This document shows, piece after piece, positions 49,301 to 56,090 of a stretch of 64,000 nucleotides of DNA (the stretch's first letter is position 1; the number at the start of each line of letters is the position of its first letter). Position numbers and translations under genes: made by a program. Origin of the DNA: Liolophura sinensis (lineage: Eukaryota > Mollusca > Polyplacophora > Chitonida > Chitonidae); contig NC_088296.1 in NCBI RefSeq assembly GCF_032854445.1, positions 10,640,706 through 10,704,705 on the forward strand. Direction: 5' to 3'. The notes under the pieces were generated by a model. The model ran no database searches and had not been told where the DNA came from. It was given only the letters and a program-made list of their open reading frames with translations.

Positions 49301-50448
49301 AAATACAGAAAAAATGGTAATATAGAAACATATGGCAACAAGTGAACAAATAAGTAAATACATGAATGCTTCAACAAGTAAGAAAAGTAATGCTTGGTTG
49401 TTGTTGTTGTTACAGCTGGAAAGATTGTACAAAGCGCACCCCCCAAACACAGCGGTGAAGGCGGCAGCCAGTTCCCTTGCACTAATACGGTGGGGCATAG
49501 AGCTATAAATTTATTTATTCATTTATTGATTTATTTATTTATTTATTTATTTATTATTGAACACAATGGCATTTGACGTCGTACTAAAATTATTCACTTA
49601 CATTGTATGGGTGAAGGAAAGATGATTGCCCCGAGTAAACAGCCACCCTACGTCGGTACCTGGGGCCCGTTTCACAGAGCGCACCTAGCAGTACGTCCTC
49701 GTAACTACCATGGCAACGTAACACCTGCAGTACTGGTCGCCATGGAACGTAACGTTACGTGCGTTTTGTGAAACGACCCACAGGTACGCCAACTGACTTG
49801 CAACGTGCAACTTGTAGATGGTCGTGAGTTTCCCCCGGGGCTTTGCTCGGTGTCTTCCCACCACAATCGGTTTCCTCCCACCATAATGCTCACCGCCGTC
49901 GTATGAGCGTAATATTCTTCATTGCGGGGTAAAATACCAGTCAAATAAATAAATAAATTAATTTCTACCAGGTATAATTTACACTTCAATAATATTCATT
50001 TGTATACTTTATACAGATTGCATATATAAACCACATATACGTGTTTGTTAATAACAACAAAATGGTAGATTTATTTTACCGCAGCCGAAACAACAAGAGC
50101 TGGATTTGAACTTGTGACTTGGGTGGGGATGAGCCTGATAGTTTCATAACAAATTTCAATGCCCATGGTGTTGTCTATACGATTTTAATCAGTCCATTTT
50201 TTTATGCATGATTCTGTTATTTTTTTTATCAACAACGATTTGTGCTGAACATATTCAGAATCGGTATTTCCGATTTGGCATTTAACTTCAATGTTTGGAC
50301 TTCAACGTTTCGATTCATTTTTTTTATGTATTTCTTTAGGGCGAATATTCGCTGGATGGATCGATGTTACCCCGTGGTCACGTCATGGCTCAGTCAACAA
50401 ATTGGGAGCGATTTCGCGCCCACTAAGAGACGCGGTTATATCACATAA
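25253..50448 (+). CDS. M1 family zinc aminopeptidase, aminopeptidase-N-like; 20 exons, 5' end missing
   Basis: Twenty exons join to 752 codons plus TAA. In this partial numbering: Gln6 in the [11 protein letters not shown] segment; [25 protein letters not shown] at 141-145; HEIAHTW at 177-183 (zinc His177 and His181, catalytic Glu178); third zinc ligand Glu200 in NEGFA, exactly 18 residues after His181; catalytic Tyr263 in ISYNKG; then a helical C-terminal domain ending near [16 protein letters not shown]. The family removes N-terminal residues from peptides, usually as a type II membrane ectoenzyme. Five N-x-S/T sequons (NQT, NGS, NES, NVT, NGT) fit an extracellular location. Family members have about 900-970 residues, so roughly 150-220 N-terminal residues, including any membrane anchor, are not seen. 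Every intron is GT-AG and every phase matches. Gln rather than Asp at the anchor position suggests neutral rather than acidic substrates (inference). The paralogue (APN, TRHDE-like or other) is not settled. Confidence 0.95.
26231..26346 (-). mobile_element. Family A SINE fragment (intron 1)
   Basis: 'tatttgattgtttttgcgcg', 'ccagcattatgctagtagga' and 'catccgcaggttgcgaggag'. Confidence 0.7.
26477..26637 (+). CDS. Aminopeptidase exon 2: residues 37-90
   Basis: Acceptor caacttcag, donor gtatgt. The two leading bases complete the split Asp codon. It contains [16 protein letters not shown] and [16 protein letters not shown], the usual strands at the end of the N-terminal beta domain. It ends in phase 0. 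Confidence 0.95.
26760..27070 (+). repeat. Family D repeat (intron 2)
   Basis: 'gatcgtcactttgggaatat', 'cagtcgcctagaagatacct', 'gattccgtcctattttcgta' and 'gggaattggccttgctggta'. It carries a 136-codon chance open frame. Confidence 0.8.
27130..27370 (+). repeat. Family C repeat (intron 2)
   Basis: 'agtgtaatggttggcaaatg', 'gtcaatttacctcagggttt' and 'ttactgaataaacgccacat'. It follows family D in the same orientation after about 60 bases, as at 22000-22660. Confidence 0.7.
27459..27609 (-). mobile_element. Family A SINE, 3' part, near the exon 3 acceptor
   Basis: 'ttgattggtgttttacgccg' to 'gacagaccttcccacgtacg'. It is well conserved and ends about 70 bases before exon 3. Confidence 0.88.
27680..27800 (+). 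CDS. Aminopeptidase exon 3: residues 91-130
   Basis: Acceptor tttctttcag, donor gtgagc. It encodes [15 protein letters not shown], then the helix [16 protein letters not shown] leading into the catalytic domain. The Asn of NQT is a possible glycosylation site. It ends with one base of the next codon. Confidence 0.95.
27924..28077 (+). mobile_element. Family A SINE, 3' part (intron 3)
   Basis: 'tacgtgggaaggtctcttac', 'ctgcccggtttccttccacc' and an AAAT-type tail. Confidence 0.8.
28223..28495 (+). mobile_element. Family A SINE, full length (intron 3)
   Basis: Head 'ccttcgtggctcagttggtt', B box region 'ccgtgagttctagtccagct', 3' end 'gtacgacgtaaaacaccaat' and (AAAT)n. Flanking 'taatagggggg' on both sides looks like a target-site duplication. 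Confidence 0.9.
28770..28895 (-). mobile_element. Family A SINE fragment (intron 3)
   Basis: 'ttaatggtgttttacgctgt' to 'ccatccgcaggctgctgtca', with small deletions. Confidence 0.7.
29040..29194 (+). CDS. Aminopeptidase exon 4: residues 131-182, GAMEN and zinc site
   Basis: Acceptor attcgacag, donor gtaaaa. It holds [19 protein letters not shown] (the GAMEN motif binds the free substrate amino group) and ends with AHEIAHT, which carries two zinc-binding His residues and the catalytic Glu. It ends in phase 0, so the Trp of HEXXHxW is the first codon of exon 5. Confidence 0.98.
29692..29805 (+). CDS. Aminopeptidase exon 5: residues 183-220, third zinc ligand
   Basis: Acceptor ttgcttttta g, donor gtaaga. 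It encodes [20 protein letters not shown] onward. Glu200 of NEGFA is the third zinc ligand at the spacing HEXXH-x18-E that defines the family. Phase 0 at both ends. Confidence 0.98.
29908..30281. mobile_element. Foldback (long inverted repeat) element in intron 5
   Basis: The left arm (about 29908-30070) starts caattgtatattgttttct and contains 'ggcagcgtgaaaacagaa'. The right arm (about 30115-30281) is its reverse complement at roughly 80% identity ('tctgttttcacgctgcc' ... ending 'caatataaaattg'). The loop is only about 45 bases, so nearly the whole element can fold into a hairpin. A non-autonomous DNA transposon (MITE) is likely; no target-site duplication is clear. Confidence 0.8.
30655..30927 (+). 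mobile_element. Family A SINE, full length with target-site duplication (intron 5)
   Basis: Head 'ccttcgtggatcagttggtt', intact body and (AAAT)n tail. Flanks ttcttagcata (30644-30654) and ttcttagaata (30928-30938) differ at one base. Confidence 0.92.
31417..31551 (+). CDS. Aminopeptidase exon 6: residues 221-265, catalytic Tyr
   Basis: Acceptor tgttttaacag, donor gtgggc. It contains the [12 protein letters not shown] segment typical of the family and ends in FDLISYNK. Tyr263 aligns with the transition-state-stabilising Tyr. Phase 0 at both ends. Confidence 0.96.
31910..32276 (-). mobile_element. Family B SINE, first subtype (intron 6)
   Basis: 'gagtgagtgagtgcttgggg' to the antisense head 'ggacgctctaccaactgtgc'. 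Nearly identical to the copy at 61147. Confidence 0.92.
32338..32640 (+). repeat. Family D repeat (intron 6)
   Basis: 'catggtgaacgacttggata', 'ttaaacgtcgttttgggaat' and 'attaatgacctggaacgtct'. Confidence 0.75.
32968..33033 (+). CDS. Aminopeptidase exon 7: residues 266-287
   Basis: Acceptor cttataaag, donor gtaagt. It encodes [17 protein letters not shown] then RKGLQ, following straight on from ISYNK. A family B SINE begins about 20 bases past its donor. Confidence 0.95.
33056..33325 (-). mobile_element. Family B SINE lacking its tRNA-like head (intron 7)
   Basis: 'ggggtttaacgtcgtatttt' through 'atgctgaacgccaagcgagg', stopping at 'gttataacttccacctttaa'. It starts about 20 bases after the exon 7 donor. 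Confidence 0.88.
34470..35060. repeat. 25-bp minisatellite in intron 7
   Basis: Units of tggtactacattatcgcatgatttc type recur at 34498, 34523, 34548 and 34573, and onward with decay. A 70-base AT-rich stretch near 34755-34810 interrupts the run. Confidence 0.88.
35072..35163 (-). mobile_element. Family A SINE fragment inside the 25-bp array region
   Basis: 'ttgaattggtgttttacgcc' and 'agtaagcattttggtgg'. Sequence resembling the 25-bp array resumes after it (about 35170-35215). Confidence 0.7.
35210..35275. repeat. 24-bp tandem repeat, about 2.5 copies
   Basis: 'gatgtaccactttattcggc' repeats at a 24-base step. Confidence 0.7.
35740..35805 (+). CDS. Aminopeptidase exon 8: residues 288-309
   Basis: Acceptor tgttggcag, donor gtgagt. 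It encodes [20 protein letters not shown] then TE, the helices that close the catalytic domain. The family pattern is Y...Y.y.Na...dLW..l. Confidence 0.95.
36797..36963 (+). CDS. Aminopeptidase exon 9: residues 310-364
   Basis: Acceptor cccccacag, donor gtaagt. It contains [19 protein letters not shown], the family motif (v..iMd.Wt.Q.GyPvv.v) that opens the small beta-sandwich domain, and two sequons (NGS, NES). It ends with two bases (AA) of a split Asn codon. Confidence 0.96.
37188..37400. repeat. 50-bp tandem repeat in intron 9, 3-4 copies
   Basis: gtacatta recurs at 37201, 37251 and 37301. Units also share 'tattcaagtg' and 'g(a/g)gagtctg'; a fourth unit is diverged. Confidence 0.8.
37500..37660 (-). 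repeat. Family C repeat, antisense (intron 9)
   Basis: 'acagttagaataaaatcctg', 'gtaaattgacaagaagccaa' and 'caggttttagtctctatgct'. Confidence 0.75.
37812..37975 (-). mobile_element. Family A SINE, 3' part (intron 9)
   Basis: 'agtgttttacgccgtactca' to 'cacgtccggcgggagaggaa', well conserved. Confidence 0.88.
38102..38184 (+). CDS. Aminopeptidase exon 10: residues 365-392
   Basis: Acceptor cctcccccag, donor gtaagc. It encodes [20 protein letters not shown] then EWMAMGS. The beta-sandwich pattern W.vPlty.t matches the family. It ends with one base of a split Ala codon. Confidence 0.94.
38346..38780. repeat. 55-bp minisatellite in intron 10, eight near-identical copies
   Basis: Units start at 38346, 38401, 38456, 38511, 38566, 38621, 38676 and 38731 with atatgataactgttatctta or atatgatatctgttatctta. 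Copies differ only at a few fixed sites (ataac/atatc; attcc/atgtc/atttc), which suggests recent amplification. More diverged half-units lie at 38230-38345. Confidence 0.95.
38796..39040 (-). mobile_element. Family A SINE, full length, diverged (intron 10)
   Basis: It begins right after the 55-bp array and ends with the antisense head 'tactcggccacggaggccct'. Confidence 0.85.
39459..39714 (+). mobile_element. Family A SINE, full length, diverged (intron 10)
   Basis: Head 'cggggcctccgtggacgaga' to tail 'ataggtgaaatattcttgag'. It ends about 95 bases before exon 11. Confidence 0.85.
39809..39933 (+). CDS. Aminopeptidase exon 11: residues 393-434
   Basis: Acceptor ggatttttag, donor gtgagt. It contains [18 protein letters not shown] (family motif: N....GfyRVnYd), the junction to the helical C-terminal domain. 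Phase 0 at the end. Confidence 0.96.
40288..40548. mobile_element. Nested family A SINE pair in opposite orientations (intron 11)
   Basis: 40288-40347 is antisense ('ttgattgatgttgtacgccg'), 40348-40450 is sense ('tgtgggaaggtctggcatca' to an (AAAT)n run), and 40455-40548 is antisense again ('tatgacggcagccatcatta' to 'agactttcccacgtacggc'). It reads as a sense copy inserted into an antisense copy. Confidence 0.75.
41221..41276 (+). CDS. Aminopeptidase exon 12: residues 435-452
   Basis: Acceptor tgggtttcag, donor gtttgt. It encodes [18 protein letters not shown], matching the family's NRA.LidDa..La helix. It ends with AG of a split Arg codon. Confidence 0.95.
41282..41393. repeat. 59-bp tandem duplication (intron 12)
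   Basis: 'tttgttaattagactagact' starts at 41282 and 41341, and the copies share 'tatcaaagttatgtcgttga'. It begins five bases after the exon 12 donor. Confidence 0.9.
41464..41760 (-). mobile_element. Family B SINE, second subtype (intron 12)
   Basis: 'acttagcaattttaaagtca', 'acattatattgtcaccggac' and a head ending 'ccaggtcgcccgactgggtg'. The body matches 12534 and 56968. Confidence 0.82.
41901..42048 (+). CDS. Aminopeptidase exon 13: residues 453-502
   Basis: Acceptor atttatatag, donor gtaggt. It contains [20 protein letters not shown] then SYVPWRAF; the YL..E..YvPW.a pattern is typical of the M1 C-terminal domain. The NVT sequon is here. Phase 0 at the end. Confidence 0.95.
42343..42416 (+). 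CDS. Aminopeptidase exon 14: residues 503-526
   Basis: Acceptor ttttatttcag, donor gtaaga. It encodes [18 protein letters not shown] then TGSLPK. It ends with AA of a split Lys codon completed by exon 15. Confidence 0.92.
42640..43540. repeat. Family E repeat rich in AGGTCA (intron 14)
   Basis: Three to four diverged units share 'gaactgaat(a/g)...gaaaattggt', 'gaaggt(c/t)a', 'cccagaagt(t)aaaatttt', 'g(g)tcaaggtcac' and 'aaccgtta'. aaggtcaaggtca occurs near 43348 and 43482. Fragments of family A (42762-42832 and 43141-43177) interrupt it. Confidence 0.65.
42762..42832 (-). mobile_element. Family A SINE, tail fragment (intron 14)
   Basis: 'tttgattgatttttacgccg' and 'cttatacgacggcgacc'. Confidence 0.7.
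43956..44060 (+). CDS. Aminopeptidase exon 15: residues 527-561
   Basis: Acceptor cattgctag, donor gtatgg. It encodes [20 protein letters not shown] onward; the lR..i...aC..g...c...A pattern is a family helix pair. NGT at its end is a sequon. Confidence 0.93.
44757..44924 (+). CDS. Aminopeptidase exon 16: residues 562-617
   Basis: Acceptor cattttgcag, donor gttagt. It contains [20 protein letters not shown] then EWNFLWKKS, the family motif vy..gi..Gg..eW.flw. It ends with the helix [10 protein letters not shown] and AG of a split Arg codon. Confidence 0.95.
45786..45929 (+). mobile_element. Family A SINE, 3' part (intron 16)
   Basis: 'gtacgtggtaaggtatggca', 'cctcccgccataatgctgga' and (AAAT)n. 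Confidence 0.75.
46185..46325 (+). CDS. Aminopeptidase exon 17: residues 618-664
   Basis: Acceptor ttttcctttcag, donor gtatga. It contains [20 protein letters not shown] then a segment rich in aromatic residues ([12 protein letters not shown]), typical of the family (r.qD........a.np.G...aw.f...nW). A family A SINE begins about 30 bases after the donor. Confidence 0.95.
46356..46614 (+). mobile_element. Family A SINE, full length, 30 bases after exon 17
   Basis: Head 'gggcctccatggccgagggt', middle 'ctctccagccgtctgtggga', tail 'agtaccgtgtaaaacaccaa' and (AAAT)n. Confidence 0.88.
46915..47060. repeat. Imperfect inverted repeat (intron 17)
   Basis: 'ctgtctgcctacttgactaacaat' pairs with 'attgttattcaagtaggtggaca', and outward 'ctctcatggaacagtag' pairs with 'atgttccaaggggtacaagag'. 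Arms are about 45-50 bases with a 29-base loop. A small foldback element or a chance hairpin. Confidence 0.5.
48101..48290 (-). mobile_element. Family A SINE with internal deletions (intron 17)
   Basis: 'cttatacgacggcaaccagc', 'gagctgaacttgaactcg' and 'actggtgagaggcctctgag'. It lies about 110 bases before exon 18. Confidence 0.78.
48401..48482 (+). CDS. Aminopeptidase exon 18: residues 665-692
   Basis: Acceptor ctgttgatag, donor gtaaga. It encodes [20 protein letters not shown] then STNELEE. Phase 0 at the end. It shows weaker identity to known family signatures, but its frame and helical character fit. Confidence 0.9.
48810..48860 (-). repeat. Family C repeat, core fragment (intron 18)
   Basis: 'tgcttgagtcatggtgctat' and 'acgtataatttgttacc'. 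Confidence 0.5.
49416..49489 (+). CDS. Aminopeptidase exon 19: residues 693-716
   Basis: Acceptor ttgttacag. I place the donor at the weak site gtgggg, because joining there to exon 20 makes [15 protein letters not shown], which fits the conserved C-terminal helix. Without splicing, the frame reads four more residues after Trp and stops at 49500-49502. It encodes [20 protein letters not shown] then LALI. Confidence 0.88.
49508..49630 (-). mobile_element. Family A-like SINE fragment (intron 19)
   Basis: A long (TTTA)n run is followed by 'acgtcgtactaaaattattc' and 'acttacattgtatgggtg'. Strongly diverged. Confidence 0.5.
49661..49782. mobile_element. Short MITE-like foldback (intron 19)
   Basis: The left end tggggcccgtttcacagagc and the right end gcgttttgtgaaacgaccca are near-perfect inverted copies (gtttcaca core). 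The inside is also palindromic ('ctaccatggcaacgtaac...cgccatggaacgtaacgttac'). The flanking ggtac on both sides may be a target-site duplication. Confidence 0.7.
49797..49962 (+). mobile_element. Family A SINE, 3' part, with a small internal duplication (intron 19)
   Basis: 'gtgtcttcccaccacaat' is followed at once by 'ggtttcctcccaccataatg', so this segment is doubled. The tail is (AAAT)n. Confidence 0.78.
50340..50448 (+). CDS. Aminopeptidase exon 20 (last): residues 717-752 and stop
   Basis: Acceptor tttctttag. The first base completes the split Arg codon. It encodes [20 protein letters not shown], the family's terminal NI.W......v..WL helix, followed by a short basic tail and TAA at 50446-50448. 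Confidence 0.92.
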
Positions 50449-51320
50449 GAAAAGTAGTTCCAACAAGAAAATAGTCCCAGACATAAAGAGTTACAGCAAG
50501 AAATGCCTCATAAGGGACAGAGCTAAATGTTCTATTTTTGGTAAGCTGGTATGTCAGAAACAAGAAATATTGTGGGCAGGAAAACAATTAAGTTAAAGAT
50601 AAACAATTTAAGAAGGAAATACCGGTAGTTTAAAAGGTGACTAGTTTAAGCAAGAAATATATTAATAAGGGGTGAATTGGAATTTTTATATTTGTCCTTT
50701 GACATGTATATACATACAAATACTGGGAGATCTACAGAGGAATCAATGTACAGATGCTCCATGTATGTTGAAATTTACAATTTGGGTGCGACTTGGCATC
50801 AAATGAGAAATGGAATATATCATAAGAAAAAATAGCAGGTAATGTTATTATATTTTTTTCTTTAAATATGTATATCTGTCGTTTGATACGTGCACGGAAG
50901 ACGTTCATAAAGAAATACGAAGGACATGTAAGAGCATCGTTTGTTTGTTTTTTTTTGTTACTGTATTGCAATGGATGTGTACTGTCTATGAGATTATGAG
51001 AACAGGACACCTAAAAGTGTGACGTATTACGCAGGAAAACAGAGAGGAGCACATAGCTTTGTAAAGGCCTGGAGAGAGGTGTGTGTGTGTGTGTCAGTTC
51101 CTCAGTGTTGGCATAGACAGACTGCTAGGCCGTCTTCTGTATACTTGTAAACTTGCGATATAGTACGAGATTCTGTAGGTGTAGCCATCTAATATTTATT
51201 ATTCACCAGTGTATTTCAATAGCATTTTGGTATGCTTCCATCATTTAAAACGATTTATTACTGTTAGAACTTTTATCTTTATAATCCAATCATTGTATAA
51301 ACAAGCACCGTCGTGTGCTA

Positions 51321-51326
51321 AATAAA
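51321..51326 (+). promoter_or_regulatory. Candidate polyadenylation signal AATAAA
   Basis: This is the first canonical AATAAA I noticed after the stop, about 870 bases downstream, followed some 20 bases later by a T-run. It would give a 3' UTR near 0.9 kb. Another AATAAA lies at 51591-51596 inside the 80-bp repeats. No transcript data support either. Confidence 0.3.
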
Positions 51327-51439
51327 ATACAACATAAACAACATTTTTTTTTCATCAAATTATTTTTTGGTTATTTATAACTCTTCCTTTATTTTTTCGT
51401 TCAAATAATGCTACATTTCTTAAGTACCGGTATCAAAAC

Positions 51440-51675
51440 AGAAAGTATGTCAGGTTACATCTTACTTTCACGGAATGCTTAGAGAAAGTGTGAACGTTAC
51501 GAACGCCTTTGATTAAAAAAGTAAGTATGTAAAGTTGCATCGTATTTTCACGGAGTGGTGTAAATAACTGTAAACATTACGGACGCGGTTAATAAAATAG
51601 AAAGTATGTCAAGTCACATCACATTTTTGCTGGATGGCGTAAGAAAAAGTGTGAACATGACGAACGCGGTTGAAT
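51440..51675. repeat. 80-bp tandem repeat, three diverged copies, downstream of the gene
   Basis: ag(a/t)aagtatgt recurs at 51440, 51520 and 51599. Each unit continues '(t)tacatc..(t)a(c)ttttcacgga(g/a)tg', 'gtgaac(a/g)tta' and 'cgaacgc(g/c)(g/t)tt'. It begins about 1 kb after the stop, so it could lie in a long 3' UTR. Confidence 0.8.
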
Positions 51676-54600
51676 GCTGGCTTTATTTGACGCACGTTGA
51701 CGGAATTCCAATTCTGTCGCTGTTACAATTTTTTTTTCGTCTATTTAAAGTAATTACGATAAATGACCTAACAAAGTATATACTTTTATAACTCTAAAAA
51801 CGCTACTGATGTGACATTGTTCATAATTATGTCATGTGGCCAGTCAAATATAACTATTTATTATAAATCATCCTGTGAAGTGGATGTTATACTCGTGTAT
51901 CTTTCATAATTTTCATACTTTAGAGTTGTCTTCGATATTACAAGTGAAGATCGTAAAGCATCTGTCGGAATATTATCATGTGTACAATTTATATGATATC
52001 AATTTATAACTTATGTCGTGGACGATCTATGGATAAGGAGTGACGTTATTGCTACGTATGTATGACGTCACGCTTGACAAATATGCTTGTATTTTACGAG
52101 CTGAGCAGTAATTATTTTTCGTAATGCATTTCCGAGTCAACAACTGTGGATTTTATTTGTTTGATTGAAATAGAAATGAAAACATCTTCCTGAAACGTTA
52201 TATAGTTTATAGAGAGTATCGATTTTTGTTCACAAGAAGTAGAAGTTAAGTGAAGAAAACGTCAGCTGCATGTATTTTGTGCCCATGACACTTTTGAGAT
52301 AATGTTTACTGGTGTACGAAACGGAGTTTTCCTGTAACCTTACGTGCTGCAAACACGTCAGCAGAGTTATGCGTCATTCTTTAGTTATATCACCGGTGAA
52401 TTCGTGAAAAAATAGCATTGGTCTAATTTACTTAGTGCGCGCTGCTCGTGTAATTCGATTAGCTTATGGTTTTACAATACAGTGTTACGTCTTCGCCATG
52501 CCCACGTGCACGTCCCGCACTCGTAGCTTGTTAGGGAGTAACTTAGAAGGATACAGAATCGACGCTGATTGGAGATAAGGCTTTCTTGTGATAAATCTTA
52601 GAGCCTTGGTCACGCTTGAATAAATGTACCATACCTAAAATTCAGCTTAGTCAAGGCATATCCTGGACTTGCCTATCTCTCATACCAGCCAATCAGAATC
52701 GACTCTGTCCCTTTAAGCCTCTTGTGAATGGCGTATAATATTAGCGTGCAATTGCTTCTCTTGAGTCATGAAAAAAGCGAGAGCTCACATCCAGACCATT
52801 GAGATTGTAAATGTCCCTATCCCATCATATTTATACAGAGGTTCTGTTTCTTTTAGCTAAAAATATGAAATCCTTCACCTGTTGCTATGTTAGTTGCAAA
52901 TCTTCAGGTGAACAACATCTCGGCTCAGATGGACAGTCGAAGGGGAGGTAACTGGAGACTAACAGGGGAAAGCTTAAACATGATAACGTCTTTTAAAGTT
53001 AAGGAAAATTAGGTCGTGTTCGCTAAATAACTTACAGATAAACTTATCTGCTTATCAGAAAGAAACAGACTTATCTTTTTCTACAAATTTCTAAACAAAA
53101 TCTATGTATTTTCTGGAATTGTTGCATTTTTCATTCCGCCATAACAGGCCATGGGTTTACCTCCACGTGCAGGGCATGTACAAATTGTAAATTAATTTCA
53201 TTGGAAGCATATACATACTATAGTTAATATCACGATAAACATTTAAAATATAAATGACCTCCTTTTCTTCCTTTATTTAGGTACATGTAATTCTCAAGCC
53301 AGGTCAAAGGACTGTCCTATGAAGGCTTGCTTTTTGCTACTGTTTGCTGATGTAGATACTGATGCGTATATAGAAAAATGGACCAATTTGTAGATGAATG
53401 GACCAATGTCTATACTTAAAAAATTAATGTCTTAATTTTAACACAAAATCTTTTGTTTGAGTATTGCTAGAATGCACTCTACTACTGCTGCAGATTGTTC
53501 TGTTAAGTAAAATTCAACATAAACATTCTGTTAGACTTCTTCGTTGAAAATGATACAGTATTATGCTATAATAACAGAACACATTCTAGCATTTCTCTGA
53601 CAGCAGGCGGTCTGTTAAAACTAATACATTAACTTTTTGAATGCAGACTGAAATTAATTCTTTTCCTGATACATTATGACAAATTCTCATTTTTTCCCTT
53701 CATTTTGCCTCTTGTAAACTCGGAGCAAATCTCCCATTATATTTCCATTACAAATCTGTAAATACATACTATTTGACAAATGACAATAATATTTTAATAT
53801 TGTATATTCGATATTCATGTTATTGACGTTTGTATATAAAGTAAATGTGTCATTTCTTGTAGCTTTGTATGGATATGTCGTGTATTTTACTCTACCTGTG
53901 AGATTGTAAAAGAAGTACACGTTTGTAAACGTTATGTCATAATAAACTATTGTAAAAGTGAATTGGATGGGTTTTGGAACCATGTTTACTGTCTTTATAG
54001 CCTTGAAATGCCTTTTATTTGTTTGCCGCGTATTTGACATCTTTGCCAGGGTTATTATAGCGATATGACGTTTGCCTTGATCAGTTCGATGGATGGCGTT
54101 GTCGGTATATATGCAATGCTGCCTCAGTCTAAGGCCATGCCAAATACAACCAATCTGATACTCCGCCTAGATCTGAGACCTGATTTATTCCCACAGTGCT
54201 GCCTCATTGTATTGCCGTGTTAAAGAAAACCGAGATGATATTCCGAATACAGATCTGGGGTCATATGTATCAAATATCTTAAGGCTTAAATCCAAAATTA
54301 AAAACACACCTACAATTAAAATGTTTGTTCAAGTAGGCCTAACATTTGTACACAGGTTCTTTATTGCACGACATTGTACAAAAGCACAATTTCAGTTCTT
54401 TCCTGTTTTGAGTTTGACTTTATAAGCACTTGCAATTTCTGACTTAAGTCTTAAGTTGCTTGATAAATACGGGCCAAGTACTCTTGCATTCACTAATATG
54501 GAACTCAGTATTATCCAGTTTGCGTAATATGCCAAAGATGCACGCTACGAAAACATGTTTCCTTCAACCCCACAATAATTCTGTCACTTTTTCGTGAACA

Positions 54601-55105
54601 ACGTAATATTACAACGTCACAATTAACACAAATCTACCTGGCCTGCGGATTGAAATCCAGACTTGGCTGACCGCCATTTTCAATTCGCGTCGGCCGTATT
54701 CTGCATTGGATTGGATTCAACCGAACAGCTGGATTGAAACCACGAAGATGTCATCATTAAAATAGCGATTGGCAACTTGTTTTGAACAAATATGTCATTT
54801 GTTTGCTAATAATAGGCCGAAAAAACTGTGAACGAAAAAGGGTGATCTGAAGTTTTATAGGAGCAGCCAAAGTTCACCGTTAGGTAGCTATTTACGTCTC
54901 ACCAGCGCGTCAGCACGGACATATGTTCCTGAGTGCACAGTGAAAATCAGCTCTCACACCTGGCAGGTTTTTATATTTAAACCCTTATTGACAATTTATA
55001 CCTATACTTTACGGTTTATGCCGATTTCATCGTAAAGGTGTATTTTGCGGGAAAGCACAATAGCAATTCACAATGACTATATCAATTCAGTCAAATCGGA
55101 ACACT
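51676..55105. other. No gene seen
   Basis: About 3.4 kb of AT-rich DNA. A diverged two-copy repeat ('gctgcctca' at 54118 and 54198, 80-base step) is present. 52480-52760 has an E box (CACGTG 52503-52508), a CCAAT box (near 52688) and 'gtataatatt', but no coding start follows, so I do not call a promoter. TGACGTCA at 52063-52070 is a full CRE palindrome by sequence only. Confidence 0.4.
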
Positions 55106-55109
55106 GTCC

Positions 55110-55262
55110 GGTCATACATGGAAAAGGCAACCAGCAACAGTGGATAGTCGTTGGTTCCCCCCAGGGCTCTATCCTATTCAGCCTACCATAATGCTGGCCA
55201 CCGGCATTTCTATGAAATATTCTTGAATACGGCGAAAAACACATAGCAAATAAATCGATCAA
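55110..55262 (+). mobile_element. Family A SINE, 3' part
   Basis: 'accataatgctggccaccgg' and 'gaaatattcttgaatacggc', then 'aaataaatcgatcaatcaag'. Confidence 0.75.
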
Positions 55263-55819
55263 TCAAGTCGGAATGGAGGGTCAAACTGAAATATGGTAAG
55301 TATCCCATACGACGCTAATGCAGATGTTCTACCGTAACTGTATGATAACGTCTGCATGGATTTTCGTAAATGAAAAAGATTTGGAAAAAGCACATTTTAC
55401 GCCATTGTGGAAACGATAAAATACGTCTCGATTAACGAAGAATAACATGATGCAGGGCGTAATTGTTAAGTTGAACTTCATATAGGTTACCCATGATTTT
55501 TAAAAGGCCTACACTATGTGGATCTATATATGTATACATTTTGGTTATATTCTACATTCAGAAATCCGGCTTCAGATCATCCATAATAATTGCATATCCA
55601 TCAATATTATTCTAATAATGTGAATTGAATTCCTTTTCTATATTGTTTGGGCAGATAGTCTTTACAATAAAGCAGAATGATGTTATAGATTTTTTGGTCA
55701 GCCGAGGGAATGAATTCTTAGTTTCGAAACAAGGCTTATTTAGTTTAATATTATAAGTTAGAAAAAAACGTTCTAAATTCATTTTGTTTACAAGAATATG
55801 GATTTTCAATATATCGATG
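55263..55819. other. No gene seen
   Basis: AT-rich, no open frame with a recognisable product and no repeat. Confidence 0.4.
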
Positions 55820-56090
55820 GGGGCCTCCGTGGCTCAGTCGGTTAGCGCGCTAGCGCAGCGTAATGACCCAGAAGCCTCTCACCAATGCGGTCGCTGTGGG
55901 TTCAAGACCAGCTCATGCTGCCTTCCTCTCCGGCCGTAAGTGGGAAGGTCTGCCAGCAACCTGCGGATGGTCGTGGGTTTCCCCCGGGCTCTGCCCGGTT
56001 TCCACCCACCATAATGCTGGCCGCCGTCGTATAAGTGAAATATTCTTGAGTACGGCGTAAAACACCAATCAAAAAAAAAAAAAAAAAAAA
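55820..56090 (+). mobile_element. Family A SINE, intact young copy with target-site duplication
   Basis: Head 'ggcctccgtggctcagtcgg' (A box) and 'gctgtgggttcaagaccagc' (B box) are followed by the full body to 'gcgtaaaacaccaatcaaa' and a tail of about 20 A. Direct repeats aatatatcgatg at 55808-55819 and 56091-56102 are identical. It is the best reference copy of the family in the window. Confidence 0.96.

Noticed and set aside
52480-52760. Possible promoter (E box, CCAAT box, TATA-like sequence)
   Set aside because: These short motifs occur by chance often, and no coding exon follows on either strand.
53687-54040. 117-codon open frame on the - strand
   Set aside because: AT-driven composition (Asn, Tyr, Thr, Ile), no domain and no supporting promoter or splice signals.
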